Part shown: positions 25,787 through 35,183 of the stretch, piece by piece | How the letters are laid out: every line of letters starts with the position of its first letter | How positions within the stretch are numbered: the stretch's first letter is position 1 | Assembly (NCBI RefSeq): GCF_030503735.1 | Contig: NZ_CP073096.1 | Coordinates: 558,001-622,000, forward strand | Length of the DNA stretch: 64,000 nucleotides | Origin: Corynebacterium tuberculostearicum | GTDB taxonomy: Bacteria; Actinomycetota; Actinomycetes; Mycobacteriales; Mycobacteriaceae | Reading direction: 5' to 3' | The notes under the pieces: generated by a model | Told to the model about the DNA's origin: nothing | What the model saw: only the letters and a program-made list of their open reading frames with translations | Databases searched by the model: none | Position numbers and translations under genes: made by a program

Positions 25787-27454
25787 GTGTTTAAGGGAGA
25801 AGGCATTTCCGGTGGACAGCGCTGGGGAAAGAAGGCTGCCGCTGCGTGCGCGTCGCTTCTTGCACTAGGCGCGGCAGCCTGTAGCGGTCAAGGCGGTGAG
25901 CAGGGCTCATCCAATGCGCCCCAAGAACCGGAGTCCTACGGATACTTCGGCTACCAAGTTAATTCCCGTCTGGCCACCACCAATGCCGGTACCTCCTTTG
26001 GCGATGCCACGTCCGCGGGATTGTTGTCTACGCGTTTATACCCGGGGCTTTTCGTGCCAGGCCCGTCCGGCGAATTGATTCCCAACGCCGACCTCGTAGA
26101 GACCGAGGAACTACCCCCCGTTGCAGGCAGCGACCAGCGCAGCGTGCAGTTAACACTGGAAGAAGATGCCGTATTTTCTGACGGCACCCCAGTTACTTGC
26201 GATGACTATTATTTGGCATATTCCGCTGGTACCCACCCAGTTGAATTTGCCTCCCATATGCCGCTGATGAATGACATCGCAGATTTTAGCTGTGAACCGC
26301 AAAGCAAAACTTTCACCCTCACTTTTAATAAGGAGCAGGGTCAACGCTGGCGCCACATGTTTGGCGCCGGCACAATCATGCCCGCCCATGCTTTGGCCGA
26401 TGAGGCCGGCTTGAGTATGGAGCAACTCCATTCGGCGCTGGCGGCTGAGGATATGCAAGCGCTCGCCCCAGTCGCGGATGCGTGGCGGTATGGCTTTTCA
26501 GTAGCGAAGGACCAATTTGATTCGAATTTGCAGGTGTCTTTCGGCCCCTACGTCATCGACAAAATAGGCGACGAGGGTGAAGTAATTCTCAAGGCAAACG
26601 AGAAGTACTTTGGGGATGCCCCAGCTGAGGGCCATATTGTTGTGTGGCCAGCAGATGCAGACACCCAAAAACTTGCAGACCAGGGAGCACTGCGCGTGGT
26701 GGATTCCGGCAGCGAAGACCCAGATTGGCTGGCTAGCACCAAGAATGAGGCAGGAGAGACTTCGTATGAGGTGACTCCGATGGTAGGTGAGCTAACTGAT
26801 ACGTTGACTTTGTCCAAGTCCGGAGTATTTGCCGAGCCTTGGGCGCGGGAGAGCTTTGCCGCGTGCGTCGATCAGCAGGCGGTTGCTCAGGCAAGCTCCG
26901 AGGCTTCAGGGGTCGAGGTCCCGCCCGCTTATTTGCGTACTGTTTCTGCTACCGACCCAGTAGCTGGCGGTCTGGATAAGGTGGGCAAAGACCACCAAGG
27001 CACTGATATCCCTAAGGCGGGCCAGCTCAACGGCACGACCATCAAGGTGGCCTACTTAGCCCCGGATAGCCGGTATAAGGCGATGGTGGAGCAGCTGCGT
27101 GCGTCCTGTGAGCCGGCAGGCATTACCATCGAGGACGCCTCCGCGGAATTTATGTCCCAACATTATTTGGAAATGGATCCGGAAACCTGGGCGCCCACCG
27201 TCGATGCATTCCTCGGCCCGGTCGATCCCCACACGGAATATTCCGCAGCTGAATCAACCATGAGAAACTCCGCTGACTTAAAAAAGACGGAAGATTCCTT
27301 ATGGAAGGATGTTCCCTCCATTCCACTAGCCGCACAGCCGCGCGTATTCCTTGTCCGCCGCGACGTGGAAGGTGTCCTGCCGTACACTGGCGTCTCGGGC
27401 ATCGGTTGGAATATGGATCGCTGGCACAGCACCGCCCCAGCTGAAAAGAACTAG
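25787..27454 (+). CDS. Family 5 solute-binding lipoprotein
   Basis: A 555-residue exported lipoprotein: basic start, helix and lipobox LGAAACSG, then the extracellular solute-binding family 5 fold ([47 protein letters not shown]-like end). Family 5 proteins usually deliver peptides or nickel to ABC transporters, but no permease or ATPase gene is adjacent. The syntenic M. tuberculosis gene, Rv2585c, also sits alone between secF and apt, so the ligand or partner is unknown. GTG 25787 is the start used; the 53-base gap from secF suggests the same operon. Confidence 0.82.
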   Translation: MFKGEGISGGQRWGKKAAAACASLLALGAAACSGQGGEQGSSNAPQEPESYGYFGYQVNSRLATTNAGTSFGDATSAGLLSTRLYPGLFVPGPSGELIPNADLVETEELPPVAGSDQRSVQLTLEEDAVFSDGTPVTCDDYYLAYSAGTHPVEFASHMPLMNDIADFSCEPQSKTFTLTFNKEQGQRWRHMFGAGTIMPAHALADEAGLSMEQLHSALAAEDMQALAPVADAWRYGFSVAKDQFDSNLQVSFGPYVIDKIGDEGEVILKANEKYFGDAPAEGHIVVWPADADTQKLADQGALRVVDSGSEDPDWLASTKNEAGETSYEVTPMVGELTDTLTLSKSGVFAEPWARESFAACVDQQAVAQASSEASGVEVPPAYLRTVSATDPVAGGLDKVGKDHQGTDIPKAGQLNGTTIKVAYLAPDSRYKAMVEQLRASCEPAGITIEDASAEFMSQHYLEMDPETWAPTVDAFLGPVDPHTEYSAAESTMRNSADLKKTEDSLWKDVPSIPLAAQPRVFLVRRDVEGVLPYTGVSGIGWNMDRWHSTAPAEKN

Positions 27455-27507
27455 GCCGCGCACAGCGGCCGTTAACGACCTCTCGCAATTATTTCTCAAG
27501 GAAGATT

Positions 27508-28053
27508 ATGAGCTCGCACTACGAATCAGCAGCACAGGCACTCAAGGATAAGGTTCGCCTCGTTCAAGACTTTCCAGAGAAAGGCATCCTTTTTGAGGAC
27601 CTCACCCCAGTCTTGGCGGATCCAGAGGCATTTCGCACCGTAGTGGACGGCTTGGCGGCCGCCTGCGAGGAATTGGGCGCAGATATGATTGGCGGCCTAG
27701 ACGCCCGTGGATTCCTCCTTGGCTCGGCCGTCGCCTACAAGATGGGCCTGGGTATCCTGGCCATCCGCAAGAAGGGCAAGCTTCCCCCTCCGGTATATAC
27801 CGAGGAATATGAGCTGGAGTATGGCTCTGCGGCGCTGGAGATTCCAGCCAGCGGCGTTGACATCAAGGGCAAGCGCGTAGTGCTTGTCGACGACGTCTTG
27901 GCCACCGGGGGCACCCTCCACGGTGCCAAGCTTTTGCTTGAGTCCGCAGGTGCCGAAGTCGCTGGCAATGTGGTGGTGTTGGAAGTCAAGGGGCTCAACG
28001 GTCGTGAGCGCTTATCCGGCCCGCCGCTCATTGTGTTGAATGCCACAGACTAA
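27508..28053 (+). CDS. apt: Adenine phosphoribosyltransferase
   Basis: A 181-residue type I phosphoribosyltransferase. The PRPP-binding motif is [32 protein letters not shown] and [10 protein letters not shown] are typical of Apt. It salvages adenine to AMP with PRPP. AAGGAAG precedes ATG 27508. The neighbouring rel gene makes a purine-linked pair found widely in actinobacteria. Confidence 0.95.
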   Translation: MSSHYESAAQALKDKVRLVQDFPEKGILFEDLTPVLADPEAFRTVVDGLAAACEELGADMIGGLDARGFLLGSAVAYKMGLGILAIRKKGKLPPPVYTEEYELEYGSAALEIPASGVDIKGKRVVLVDDVLATGGTLHGAKLLLESAGAEVAGNVVVLEVKGLNGRERLSGPPLIVLNATD

Positions 28054-28134
28054 GATGAGATGTCTAAGCTAGATTCCACGATCTAGATGGACATGAGGCC
28101 ACATGGAAAGGTGGCACTTCGAAGGGCGGTAGAT

Positions 28135-30429
28135 ATGGCCATGGACAAACCAGTTAAGCGCCAAACAGGCGGGGGAATGCGCAGTATGTCAGCCCGCCTA
28201 GCCCGTTCGCTCACCGGCGGCCGAGTAAAGGTGAACCCGGTGCTGGACCCGTTGATGTCCATTCACCGCAAGTTTCATCCCAAGGTCGATGCGGACCTAC
28301 TCAATCGCGCCTATGACACCGCGGAGCACCTGCATGAAGGGGTTTTCCGGAAGTCCGGGGAGCCGTATATTACCCACCCGCTTGCCGTGGCCACTATCGC
28401 TGCCGAAATCGGCATGGATACCACCACCATCGTGGCTGCGCTCCTGCATGACACCGTGGAGGATACGGACTATTCCCTAGAGGATCTCACCCGAGACTTC
28501 GGCCCCGAGGTAGCCCGCTTGGTTGATGGCGTAACCAAACTGGATAAAGTGGCGCTTGGTTCGGCAGCAGAAGCGGAGACGATCCGCAAGATGATTGTCG
28601 CGATGGCTACCGATCCACGAGTGCTGGTGATCAAGGTAAGCGATCGCCTCCACAATATGCGCACGATGCGGTTCCTCCCGCCCGAAAAGCAAGCCAAGAA
28701 AGCGCGGCAAACCCTCGAGGTTATTGCTCCGCTGGCCCATCGCCTGGGTATGGCTAGCGTTAAGTGGGAGCTCGAAGATCTCTCTTTTGCCATCCTGTAT
28801 CCCAAGAAGTATGACGAAATCGTACGCATGGTGGCAGACCGCGCTCCCTCGCGTGATCGCGCGCTAAAAGAGATCATTAGCCAAGTCAGCGCAGCGCTGA
28901 AGCAAAATGGCATAGAGGCCGAGGTGATGGGCCGCCCGAAGCACTATTGGTCCATCTATCAGAAGATGATCGTGCGTGGCCGTGACTTCGCGGAGATCTT
29001 TGACTTAGTGGGTATCCGCATCTTGGTAGAGGACGTGAACAGCTGTTACGCCGCCATTGGCGTTGTACATTCCATCTACCAAGCTTTGCCTGGGCGTTTT
29101 AAGGACTATATATCTTCGCCGCGATTCGGTGTCTATCAATCGCTGCACACCACTGTTTTGGCACAAGGCGGCGCCACCTTGGAGGTTCAGGTTCGCACCC
29201 ACGAGATGCACTACAACGCAGAGTTTGGCGTTGCCGCCCACTGGCGCTACAAGGAAACCAAGGGGAGGAACTCAGGCCACCAAGAAGAGGTGGATCAGAT
29301 GGCCTGGATGCGTCAGCTCCTTGACTGGCAAAAGGAAGCCGCAGATCCCAATGAGTTCCTAGACTCGTTGCGCTATGACTTAACCGCCAAGCAGATTTTT
29401 GCCTTTACCCCAAAGGGCGATGTGGTTAACCTACCTGCGGGCTCGACTCCGGTAGATTTTGCCTACGCAGTACACACTGAGGTGGGGCACAGGTGCATCG
29501 GTGCCAAGGTCAACGGCAAGCTCGTGGCGTTGGAATCGAAACTGAAATCCGGCGATAAGGTAGAAATCTTTACCTCCAAAGATCCTAATGCTGGTCCTTC
29601 GCGTGATTGGCAGGACTTCTTGGTGTCGGCTCGCGCCAAGACCAAGGTACGGCAATGGTTTGCCAAAGAGCGCCGCGAGGAACATCTAGAAGCGGGACGC
29701 GATGCACTTGCCACTGAGGTACAGCGTGGCGGCCTGCCCATGCACCGCCTGTTTACGGCAAGTTCGATGAAACAGGTAGCTGAACAACTGCACTATTCTG
29801 ACGTTGATTCGCTTTATACCGCGATTGGTGCCGGCCACGTGTCCGCACAGCATGTGGCCAATCAGCTGGTTGCTATGTTCGGCGATCACGATGACGCAGT
29901 TGACACTCTCGCTTCGCGTACGCCGCTATCTGAGATTGAGAATTCTAGGGCTCAGCACACGGAAGATTCTGCTTCAGGTACCGGTATCTTGGTGGAAGGC
30001 AGCCCAGATGTCATGGCTAAATTGGCTAAGTGCTGCCAGCCTGTGCCGGGAGATACTATTTTTGGTTTCGTTACTCGTGGCGGCGGCGTGTCGGTTCACC
30101 GTGCGGACTGCACTAACGCGGAAAAGCTCAAGGCGGAGTCGGAGCGAATGATGCAGGTGGAGTGGTCATCCCGTACTTCTGCGACCGGTGCATTTTCTGC
30201 TACTTTGCAGCTTGAAGCACTTGACCGTCAAGGGTTGCTCTCGGAGCTTACTCGTGTCATGAGCGACCAAAGCATCAATGTGCTGACCATGAATTCCAAT
30301 CGCGGCGATGACCATATTGCGACTGTGCGGTTCACCTTTTCCGTTTCTGACACCAAGCAATTGGGCACGCTGATGACTACGCTGCGCAATACCGAAGGTG
30401 TCTTTGACGTCTACCGAGTGACCGCGTAG
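28135..30429 (+). CDS. rel: Bifunctional (p)ppGpp synthetase/hydrolase Rel
   Basis: About 764 residues. Order of domains: HD hydrolase ([36 protein letters not shown]), RelA synthetase ([32 protein letters not shown]), TGS ([29 protein letters not shown]), a Cys-containing linker ([27 protein letters not shown]) and a C-terminal ACT domain. Both catalytic halves look intact. It makes and degrades the stringent-response alarmone. ATG 28135 gives the usual family N-terminus; an ATG at 28087 is possible. A small inverted repeat, CTAGAT/ATCTAG, lies at 28069-28086. Confidence 0.96.
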   Translation: MAMDKPVKRQTGGGMRSMSARLARSLTGGRVKVNPVLDPLMSIHRKFHPKVDADLLNRAYDTAEHLHEGVFRKSGEPYITHPLAVATIAAEIGMDTTTIVAALLHDTVEDTDYSLEDLTRDFGPEVARLVDGVTKLDKVALGSAAEAETIRKMIVAMATDPRVLVIKVSDRLHNMRTMRFLPPEKQAKKARQTLEVIAPLAHRLGMASVKWELEDLSFAILYPKKYDEIVRMVADRAPSRDRALKEIISQVSAALKQNGIEAEVMGRPKHYWSIYQKMIVRGRDFAEIFDLVGIRILVEDVNSCYAAIGVVHSIYQALPGRFKDYISSPRFGVYQSLHTTVLAQGGATLEVQVRTHEMHYNAEFGVAAHWRYKETKGRNSGHQEEVDQMAWMRQLLDWQKEAADPNEFLDSLRYDLTAKQIFAFTPKGDVVNLPAGSTPVDFAYAVHTEVGHRCIGAKVNGKLVALESKLKSGDKVEIFTSKDPNAGPSRDWQDFLVSARAKTKVRQWFAKERREEHLEAGRDALATEVQRGGLPMHRLFTASSMKQVAEQLHYSDVDSLYTAIGAGHVSAQHVANQLVAMFGDHDDAVDTLASRTPLSEIENSRAQHTEDSASGTGILVEGSPDVMAKLAKCCQPVPGDTIFGFVTRGGGVSVHRADCTNAEKLKAESERMMQVEWSSRTSATGAFSATLQLEALDRQGLLSELTRVMSDQSINVLTMNSNRGDDHIATVRFTFSVSDTKQLGTLMTTLRNTEGVFDVYRVTA

Positions 30430-30505
30430 CTGCTTTCGTCTTTACCCTCAAGGAGGGGAGCGCAAGCAACGCTCGGGCATCGGAGAGGTTACTGGTTTGT
30501 GAATT

Positions 30506-30540
30506 CTTGGCTGCTGGGAGGTAAATCTCCAGCAGCCAAG
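30506..30540 (+). terminator. Strong hairpin between rel and the 5'-nucleotidase gene
   Basis: CTTGGCTGCTGG (30506-30517) pairs perfectly with CCAGCAGCCAAG (30529-30540), a 12-base stem. It is followed by CTTAATCCC, so the T-run is poor. It is probably the rel terminator, perhaps an attenuator of the next gene. Confidence 0.5.
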
Positions 30541-30567
30541 CTTAATCCCTCCTGCCAAATAGTTAGC

Positions 30568-30595
30568 AAAGCGATATAAATTGTCCTGTCGCTTT
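30568..30595 (+). promoter_or_regulatory. Inverted repeat with TATAAA upstream of the 5'-nucleotidase gene
   Basis: AAAGCGA (30568-30574) and TCGCTTT (30589-30595) are perfect arms around a 14-base centre that starts with TATAAA. The site is 22 bases before ATG 30617. It could be an operator over a -10 box, but no -35 box is convincing. Confidence 0.3.
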
Positions 30596-30616
30596 CTACT
30601 ATCTAGGAGTACTTCA

Positions 30617-32689
30617 ATGCAGTTCCGTCGCATCGGCCAACTCGTGGCCGCCACTACCGTTTCCGCTGTTGCTCTCTCCGGCGCGCAGGCGGTAGCACAG
30701 GAGAACAAGACCACCATCTCCGTCACCAATATCACCGATATTCACGGTCACTTGGAAGACAAGATCGGTGACCCAGCCAAGGCTGGCGATGAGATAGGCG
30801 TAGCCCGCCTGCAGTCCCTTATCAAGCAGGTAAATGAGGGCCAAGAGTTCAACCTAACGTCATCGGGCGATAATGTGGGCGGTTCTGCCTTCGTATCTGC
30901 TATTTCCGATGATAAGTACACGCTCGAGGCTCTCAATCAGATGGGCATGAAGGCATCTGCAGTAGGTAACCACGAGTTCGATAAGGGTACTGAGGATCTC
31001 ACCGAGCGCATTCAGCCGAGCTCCACGTACCCCATCCTGGGGGCAAACGTGCTTAAGGATGGCCAACCCTTGCTCAAGCCTTCTCACGTTGAAGACGTCG
31101 ACGGCGTCAAGGTGGGCTATGTCGGCACCGTAACGGAGAACACCAAGTACAAGGTATCCGCAGCAAAGATCCCCGGCGTTACCTTCACGGATCCAGTAAA
31201 GGCAACCAACGCTGAGGCCACCCGCCTGAAGGAGACCGGCGAGGCAGACGTTGTTGTCGCGCTATTCCATGAGGACGCCCAAGAGTATGTCCAGGGGTTC
31301 AACAAGGACGTAGACGTTCTCTTCGGCGGCGATACTCACCAGCGCACCAAGGGCGAAATCCCACGCGAAGGTGCACTGCCATTGCAGTGGGCGCAGGGTC
31401 ATGAGTATGGCAAGCTGCTTAACGATGTCGACATTACCTTTGACAACTCCGCCAAGAAGGTAGTCGATATCAAGCTCAGCCAGTACGATGCTACAGACGC
31501 CGCCGCTGTTGAGCCGGACGCTGACATTGCCGCCGTCGTTGAGAAGGCGCAGAAGGAGGCCGAGGTGGAAGGCTCCAAGACTGCAGGCAACGTCAAGCAG
31601 GATCTCTTCCGCGGCTCTGACGAAGGCGCAGAGGCAGGCTCCAACCGCGGTGTAGAATCCACCCTCAACAACTTCATCGCCGATGGTCAACGCTATGCCA
31701 TGAGCAAGCAGGTAGGCGAGGATATCGAAATCGGTGTTATGAACGCCGGTGGTGTACGTGCCGACCTAAAGGGCGGAGATGTTACCTACAAGGACATCTT
31801 TGAGGTACAGCCTTTTGGCAACTCCGTGATTACTGCCAAGATTTCCGGTGAGGAGTTCATCAAGGCCTTGGAAAACCAGTGGCAGGAGGGAAGCCGTCCA
31901 CGCCTGGCCATGGGGCTTTCCAATAACGTCCAGGTGGTCTACGACCAGAAGGCTGGCAAGGACGAGCGCGTAAAGTCCGTGACTATCAATGGCGAGCCAA
32001 TTGATCCGAAGAAGGATTACTCCATTGCCCTATCTTCGTTCCTTGCTTCCAGCGACGAAGAGGCAGGCGGTGACGGCTACTTCAACGCTGGTTCCATCAA
32101 GAGCAAGAACGATGTGGGATACATGGATACTCAGGCCATGATCGATTACATCAAGTCGGGTGAATCTGAAGTCCGTACGGGACAGGGCCAGGTCGGTGCC
32201 CACATTGAGGGAGAAGTGAAGCCGGGTAAGGAAATCACCGTCGAGCTGTCGAGCCTCAATTACTCCACCGATGGTGAACCGATGGCTAAGAAGGCCACTG
32301 TGAAGCTGGGTGACGCTGAGCAGACCGTCGACATCGACAACTCTGTTCAAGAGGGCGATGCGCAATTTGGTGAGCGCGGTCGCGCGACGGTGAAGCTTAC
32401 CGTTCCAGAGAATCTGAGCGGCCAGCAGAACCTCGAAATCACCACTGACGCAGGCACAAAGGCAACGTTGCCTATCGAGGTAAGCGGCGAGGGCTCCCAG
32501 GAGCCGGGTGCTAAGCCCGAGCCGAAGGGTTCATCCTTGTCCTCTAACGGTTCTTCCATGGGCAGCGCAGTATTTGCTATTGTTGCGGCGCTGGTAGCTG
32601 GTGTTGCGGTTGTGGGTATGAACCCGCAGATTCTTCCTGCCCCAGCGCGCAAGATGATTGAGGACCTGCGCAAGCAATTCCACCTCTAA
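30617..32689 (+). CDS. Surface-anchored 5'-nucleotidase/metallophosphatase (UshA family)
   Basis: A 690-residue exported enzyme. A signal peptide ends near GAQAVAQE. The metallophosphoesterase domain shows DIHGH, SGDNVGGSAF, GNHEFDKG and GGDTHQR, binding two metals; the 5'-nucleotidase C-terminal domain shows GGVRADLKGGDVTYKDIFEVQPFGNS. A third, beta-rich region, a Gly/Ser/Pro linker and a single membrane helix (AVFAIVAALVAGVAVVGM) with a short basic tail end the protein, so it is membrane-anchored and faces outward. The likely role is release of phosphate and nucleoside from external nucleotides. ATG 30617 has TAGGAG upstream. Confidence 0.9.
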   Translation: MQFRRIGQLVAATTVSAVALSGAQAVAQENKTTISVTNITDIHGHLEDKIGDPAKAGDEIGVARLQSLIKQVNEGQEFNLTSSGDNVGGSAFVSAISDDKYTLEALNQMGMKASAVGNHEFDKGTEDLTERIQPSSTYPILGANVLKDGQPLLKPSHVEDVDGVKVGYVGTVTENTKYKVSAAKIPGVTFTDPVKATNAEATRLKETGEADVVVALFHEDAQEYVQGFNKDVDVLFGGDTHQRTKGEIPREGALPLQWAQGHEYGKLLNDVDITFDNSAKKVVDIKLSQYDATDAAAVEPDADIAAVVEKAQKEAEVEGSKTAGNVKQDLFRGSDEGAEAGSNRGVESTLNNFIADGQRYAMSKQVGEDIEIGVMNAGGVRADLKGGDVTYKDIFEVQPFGNSVITAKISGEEFIKALENQWQEGSRPRLAMGLSNNVQVVYDQKAGKDERVKSVTINGEPIDPKKDYSIALSSFLASSDEEAGGDGYFNAGSIKSKNDVGYMDTQAMIDYIKSGESEVRTGQGQVGAHIEGEVKPGKEITVELSSLNYSTDGEPMAKKATVKLGDAEQTVDIDNSVQEGDAQFGERGRATVKLTVPENLSGQQNLEITTDAGTKATLPIEVSGEGSQEPGAKPEPKGSSLSSNGSSMGSAVFAIVAALVAGVAVVGMNPQILPAPARKMIEDLRKQFHL

Positions 32690-32704
32690 GCTATCACGGC
32701 GCTA

Positions 32705-32750
32705 GGCGGAGCGGTTCTTTCTAAACGGGGGAGTATCGCTCCGCCTTTTC
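32705..32750 (+). terminator. Terminator of the 5'-nucleotidase gene
   Basis: GGCGGAGCG (32705-32713) and CGCTCCGCC (32737-32745) form a perfect nine-base stem followed by TTTTCT. The 23-base loop is long but otherwise it is a typical terminator. Confidence 0.75.
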
Positions 32751-32786
32751 TGTATGCCTTGCAGCAGCCAGGTAACCTAATCAACC

Positions 32787-33359
32787 GTGGATACTCTAGA
32801 CCTCTTCCTGCGCGAAATTACTTATCAGCTGGGTATTGAATGGCACCGTATTCCCGTTGTCGTGCTGGCGACTTTAGGTATTTATCTATCCTTCATGGTT
32901 TTGGTGAAGGTATTTGGCTCTCGCGTACTTACGTCCATGACAGCCTCAGATGCCATCATCATTATTATGTTTGGCGCGGTCGCCGGACGTGTCATCGTGG
33001 GCAATCCACCGACCCTTGCCGCCGGCGTCATCGGCCTAACCACGCTAATGGCGCTCGAAGCTGCATTCGGTACCATCCGCAAGGTAGTGAAGTGGACGCG
33101 TTTTCTGGACCGTCGTCCCATCCTTTTAGTCTTTAGCGGTGAGATGGTTGAAGATAACCTGACGCTGGCCCACATAACAGAATCGGATATCTACTCGGCG
33201 GCTCGTAGAGCCGGCATTAGCCGCATGGAAGACGTGCAGATAATGATCCTTGAGCCTACGGGCCATATCTCCGTCATCAGGGTCGGGCAAACCATCGACC
33301 CAGAGCTTTTTAAAGACCTCGTGGGGTCCGAATACATCGAAGACGCAAAAGACTCTTAG
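32787..33359 (+). CDS. DUF421 (YcaP/YetF-like) membrane protein
   Basis: A 190-residue protein: three N-terminal helices (RIPVVVLATLGIYLSFMVLV; ASDAIIIIMFGAVAGRVIVG; LAAGVIGLTTLMALEAAFG) followed by a cytosolic DUF421 domain (RPILLVFSGEMVEDNLTLAHITESD...ARRAGISRMEDVQIMILEP). The molecular role is unknown. GTG 32787 is the start used. It has its own unit between the terminator above and the convergent small secreted gene. Confidence 0.86.
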   Translation: MDTLDLFLREITYQLGIEWHRIPVVVLATLGIYLSFMVLVKVFGSRVLTSMTASDAIIIIMFGAVAGRVIVGNPPTLAAGVIGLTTLMALEAAFGTIRKVVKWTRFLDRRPILLVFSGEMVEDNLTLAHITESDIYSAARRAGISRMEDVQIMILEPTGHISVIRVGQTIDPELFKDLVGSEYIEDAKDS

Positions 33360-33425
33360 GGCGCACCTCACAGCTTGGCCAGGAGCGCAAAGACCATCTG
33401 AAGGTTCCCTTTACCCAAGAGCGCA

Positions 33426-33465
33426 CGAAAAAGCCGCTGCATTCCACTAAGGGAAGCAGCGGCTT
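33426..33465 (-). terminator. Terminator of the small secreted protein gene
   Basis: AAGCCGCTGC (33431-33440) and GCAGCGGCTT (33456-33465) pair perfectly over ten bases, with inner TTCC/GGAA pairing. On the minus strand the stem runs into TTTTTCG. It may act on both strands, as the DUF421 gene converges on it. Confidence 0.8.
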
Positions 33466-33489
33466 GAGAATCGCTATGAAGCGGTGACC

Positions 33490-33822
33490 TTACTTGTTGC
33501 CGATAGGCAGGTCGAAGTACTTGTTGGCGAAGGCGAACAGGGTGCCCAGAGCGCCGATAACAGCGGTGACGACGCCGATCCAAGCCTTTGCCTCGTCAGC
33601 CTTCTGCTTGCTGGTCTTCGGAACCTCGTTGCCATCCTTGTCGGTGGTGGTGTCGGAAGAAAGGTTACCGAAGAAGTCGGAGGCGCTGGAGGAGTTGGTC
33701 TCGTCGTTCTGGGTAACTGCGCCGTTGTCCTTCTCAGCAGCGGTAGCAACGGTGGTGCCTGCGAAAGCGACGGACAGAGCGGTTGCGCCAGCAACGAGTG
33801 CCTTGCGGGAGAAAAGCTTCAT
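33490..33822 (-). CDS. Small secreted protein with C-terminal hydrophobic helix
   Basis: A 110-residue protein starting MKLFSRKALVAG. A signal peptide of about 29 residues ends in TTVATAAE; the mature part is about 80 residues: an acidic, Asn/Ser-rich segment (DNGAVTQNDETNSSSASDFF), a Lys/Asp-rich middle (TTTDKDGNEVPKTSKQK), and a hydrophobic helix near the end (AWIGVVTAVIGALGTLFAFANKY). It has no cysteine and no LPxTG. I know no function; it resembles small envelope proteins seen only in corynebacteria. ATG 33822 gives a well-formed signal, with AGGA upstream. A good promoter and terminator isolate it as a single-gene unit, which suggests substantial expression. Confidence 0.72.
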   Translation of the reverse strand: MKLFSRKALVAGATALSVAFAGTTVATAAEKDNGAVTQNDETNSSSASDFFGNLSSDTTTDKDGNEVPKTSKQKADEAKAWIGVVTAVIGALGTLFAFANKYFDLPIGNK

Positions 33823-33863
33823 TTTTTGATTCCTAACAAGCTTGGTGTTCAAAGACGATTCAA

Positions 33864-33892
33864 ATACTAGACAGACTGACAGGCTTCCGCAA
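33864..33892 (-). promoter_or_regulatory. Promoter of the small secreted protein gene
   Basis: On the minus strand TTGCGG (33892-33887) and TAGTAT (33869-33864) are separated by exactly 17 bases. The transcript would start near 33857 and carry a leader of about 35 bases. Confidence 0.6.
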
Positions 33893-34048
33893 CAGTATTG
33901 GCAGGATTTTGTTTCCTGGCTGAACTAGCTGAATGCCCGCTGTGTTCTGCGTGTTCACTCTTGTTACCCATGTGATCTAGGGGACTTTTAGTGCCCTCTT
34001 GTTTCTGCAGCTTAAACCTCATAAGTAGGCTCAGCTTAATTTAAGGAA
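33893..34048. other. Non-coding part of a 356-base gap
   Basis: Between the start of the small secreted gene (33822) and the end of the cyclophilin gene (34179) no gene is supported. The gap holds the promoter at 33864-33892 and the long hairpin at 34049-34107. In the part between them I see only a weak GGGGAC/GTGCCC-type hairpin near 33980-34000. Confidence 0.5.
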
Positions 34049-34107
34049 AGAATAGACCCCGGCGCATTTCTCCACAGTGAAAGTGGGGAATGCCCGGGGC
34101 CTATTCT
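34049..34107 (-). terminator. Long terminator-like hairpin after the cyclophilin gene
   Basis: AGAATAG-A-CCCCGG-C-GCATT (from 34049) pairs with GAATGC-CCGGGG-CCTATTCT (to 34107) in a nearly perfect stem of about 20 bases. On the minus strand it ends in CTATTCTTTCC. It lies 72 bases beyond the cyclophilin stop. Confidence 0.65.
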
Positions 34108-34178
34108 CTGCCCCCGTTAAGGGGGTCTGGGTAGTAGTGGGAATAGGGAGGCGTCGTCAAGCAGGGATTTTAAAGCCC

Positions 34179-35039
34179 TTAGGCCTTGACGGTTGCCTTC
34201 TTGATCTTTACTTCCTTGGCTGGCTTGCCATCTGGCTGGCCGCCTTCGACGCCGTTCTTGGCAATCTTGTCCATCGTCTCCATACCTTTTTCGGTAATGG
34301 TGGCGAAGTAGGTGTAGCTCGGGGCGAGCTCGGAATCGTCGTAGTTGAGGAAGAACTGGGAGCCATTGGTATCTGGGCCGCTGTTGGCCATGGCAACGGA
34401 GCCGCGCGGGTAGATAACGGGGTTCTGAGCGTCCTTCTCATCTACTTCGTCGGTGGGGTATTCATCAGCGAAGCTAAAGCCAGGACCGCCGGAGCCGGAA
34501 CCTGTCGGGTCGCCGCACTGCAAAACGTTGATTCCGCTCGAAGTCATACGGTGGCAAACGGTGTCATCGTAGTAGCCGGATTTAGCCAGCTCAGAAATCG
34601 CATTGGTGGTACACGGTGCCTTGGCACGGTCCATCTCCATCTCAATGGTGCCCTGATTGGTCTCAAAGGAGACAGTTACAGTGCCCTTGGTGGAAATGTC
34701 CTTGCCCGCTGGCTTCTTCGCGCCGTTGGCATCCTGACCGTTATCTTCGTACGTACAGGTCACGGTATCCGGCAGGGCCTTTGCGCGCTTATCTGCGATG
34801 GGCTCTGCCTGTGGGGCTTCCTGCGAGGTCTCAGCTGCAGAAGACTCCTCAGCCTGTACGTTCTCATCGTCACCTTCGCGGGTGGACAGGAAGTAGATGC
34901 CGCCCACGAGGGCGAGGATTACTACGAGGGAAGCGGCAACAACGCCTAACGGGCGTGCCTTCTGCTTGCGTTCGCGGGATTTTAGCTCGCGCTCGAGCTT
35001 GCTCAACGCCTCTTCGCCGCGTTTTTGATTATTTGGCAC
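34179..35039 (-). CDS. ppiB: Membrane-anchored peptidyl-prolyl isomerase (cyclophilin)
   Basis: A 286-residue protein: a charged N-terminus of about 30 residues, one helix (LGVVAASLVVILALVGGIYFL), an acidic Ala/Glu linker, then a cyclophilin domain outside the membrane. Conserved parts are FETNQGTIEMEMD, GYYDDTVCHRMT, GFSFADEYP and GSVAMANSGPDTNGSQFFLNY, including the catalytic Arg in CHRM. It speeds proline isomerisation in exported proteins. It lies upstream of hisS and rel homologues in M. tuberculosis too (Rv2582). Divergent from tpx across a 144-base gap. Confidence 0.91.
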   Translation of the reverse strand: MPNNQKRGEEALSKLERELKSRERKQKARPLGVVAASLVVILALVGGIYFLSTREGDDENVQAEESSAAETSQEAPQAEPIADKRAKALPDTVTCTYEDNGQDANGAKKPAGKDISTKGTVTVSFETNQGTIEMEMDRAKAPCTTNAISELAKSGYYDDTVCHRMTSSGINVLQCGDPTGSGSGGPGFSFADEYPTDEVDEKDAQNPVIYPRGSVAMANSGPDTNGSQFFLNYDDSELAPSYTYFATITEKGMETMDKIAKNGVEGGQPDGKPAKEVKIKKATVKA

Positions 35040-35183
35040 CGGGAGTCAACCTTTCTAGCGATTTTCGGTGGCATGATTCAACCTGACCGAGTTTAGCGGT
35101 TCTATACTGCGGAGAAAGTGTTGGCACCGGAATTAGGGCAAGTTAATAGCTTTTCAACTCGATCACAAGTACCCTAGTTTTCC

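Noticed and set aside
30430..30616. c-di-AMP (ydaO-type) riboswitch before the 5'-nucleotidase gene
   Set aside because: The GGGAGG and hairpin elements do not assemble into the known ydaO core, so it is only listed as a hairpin.
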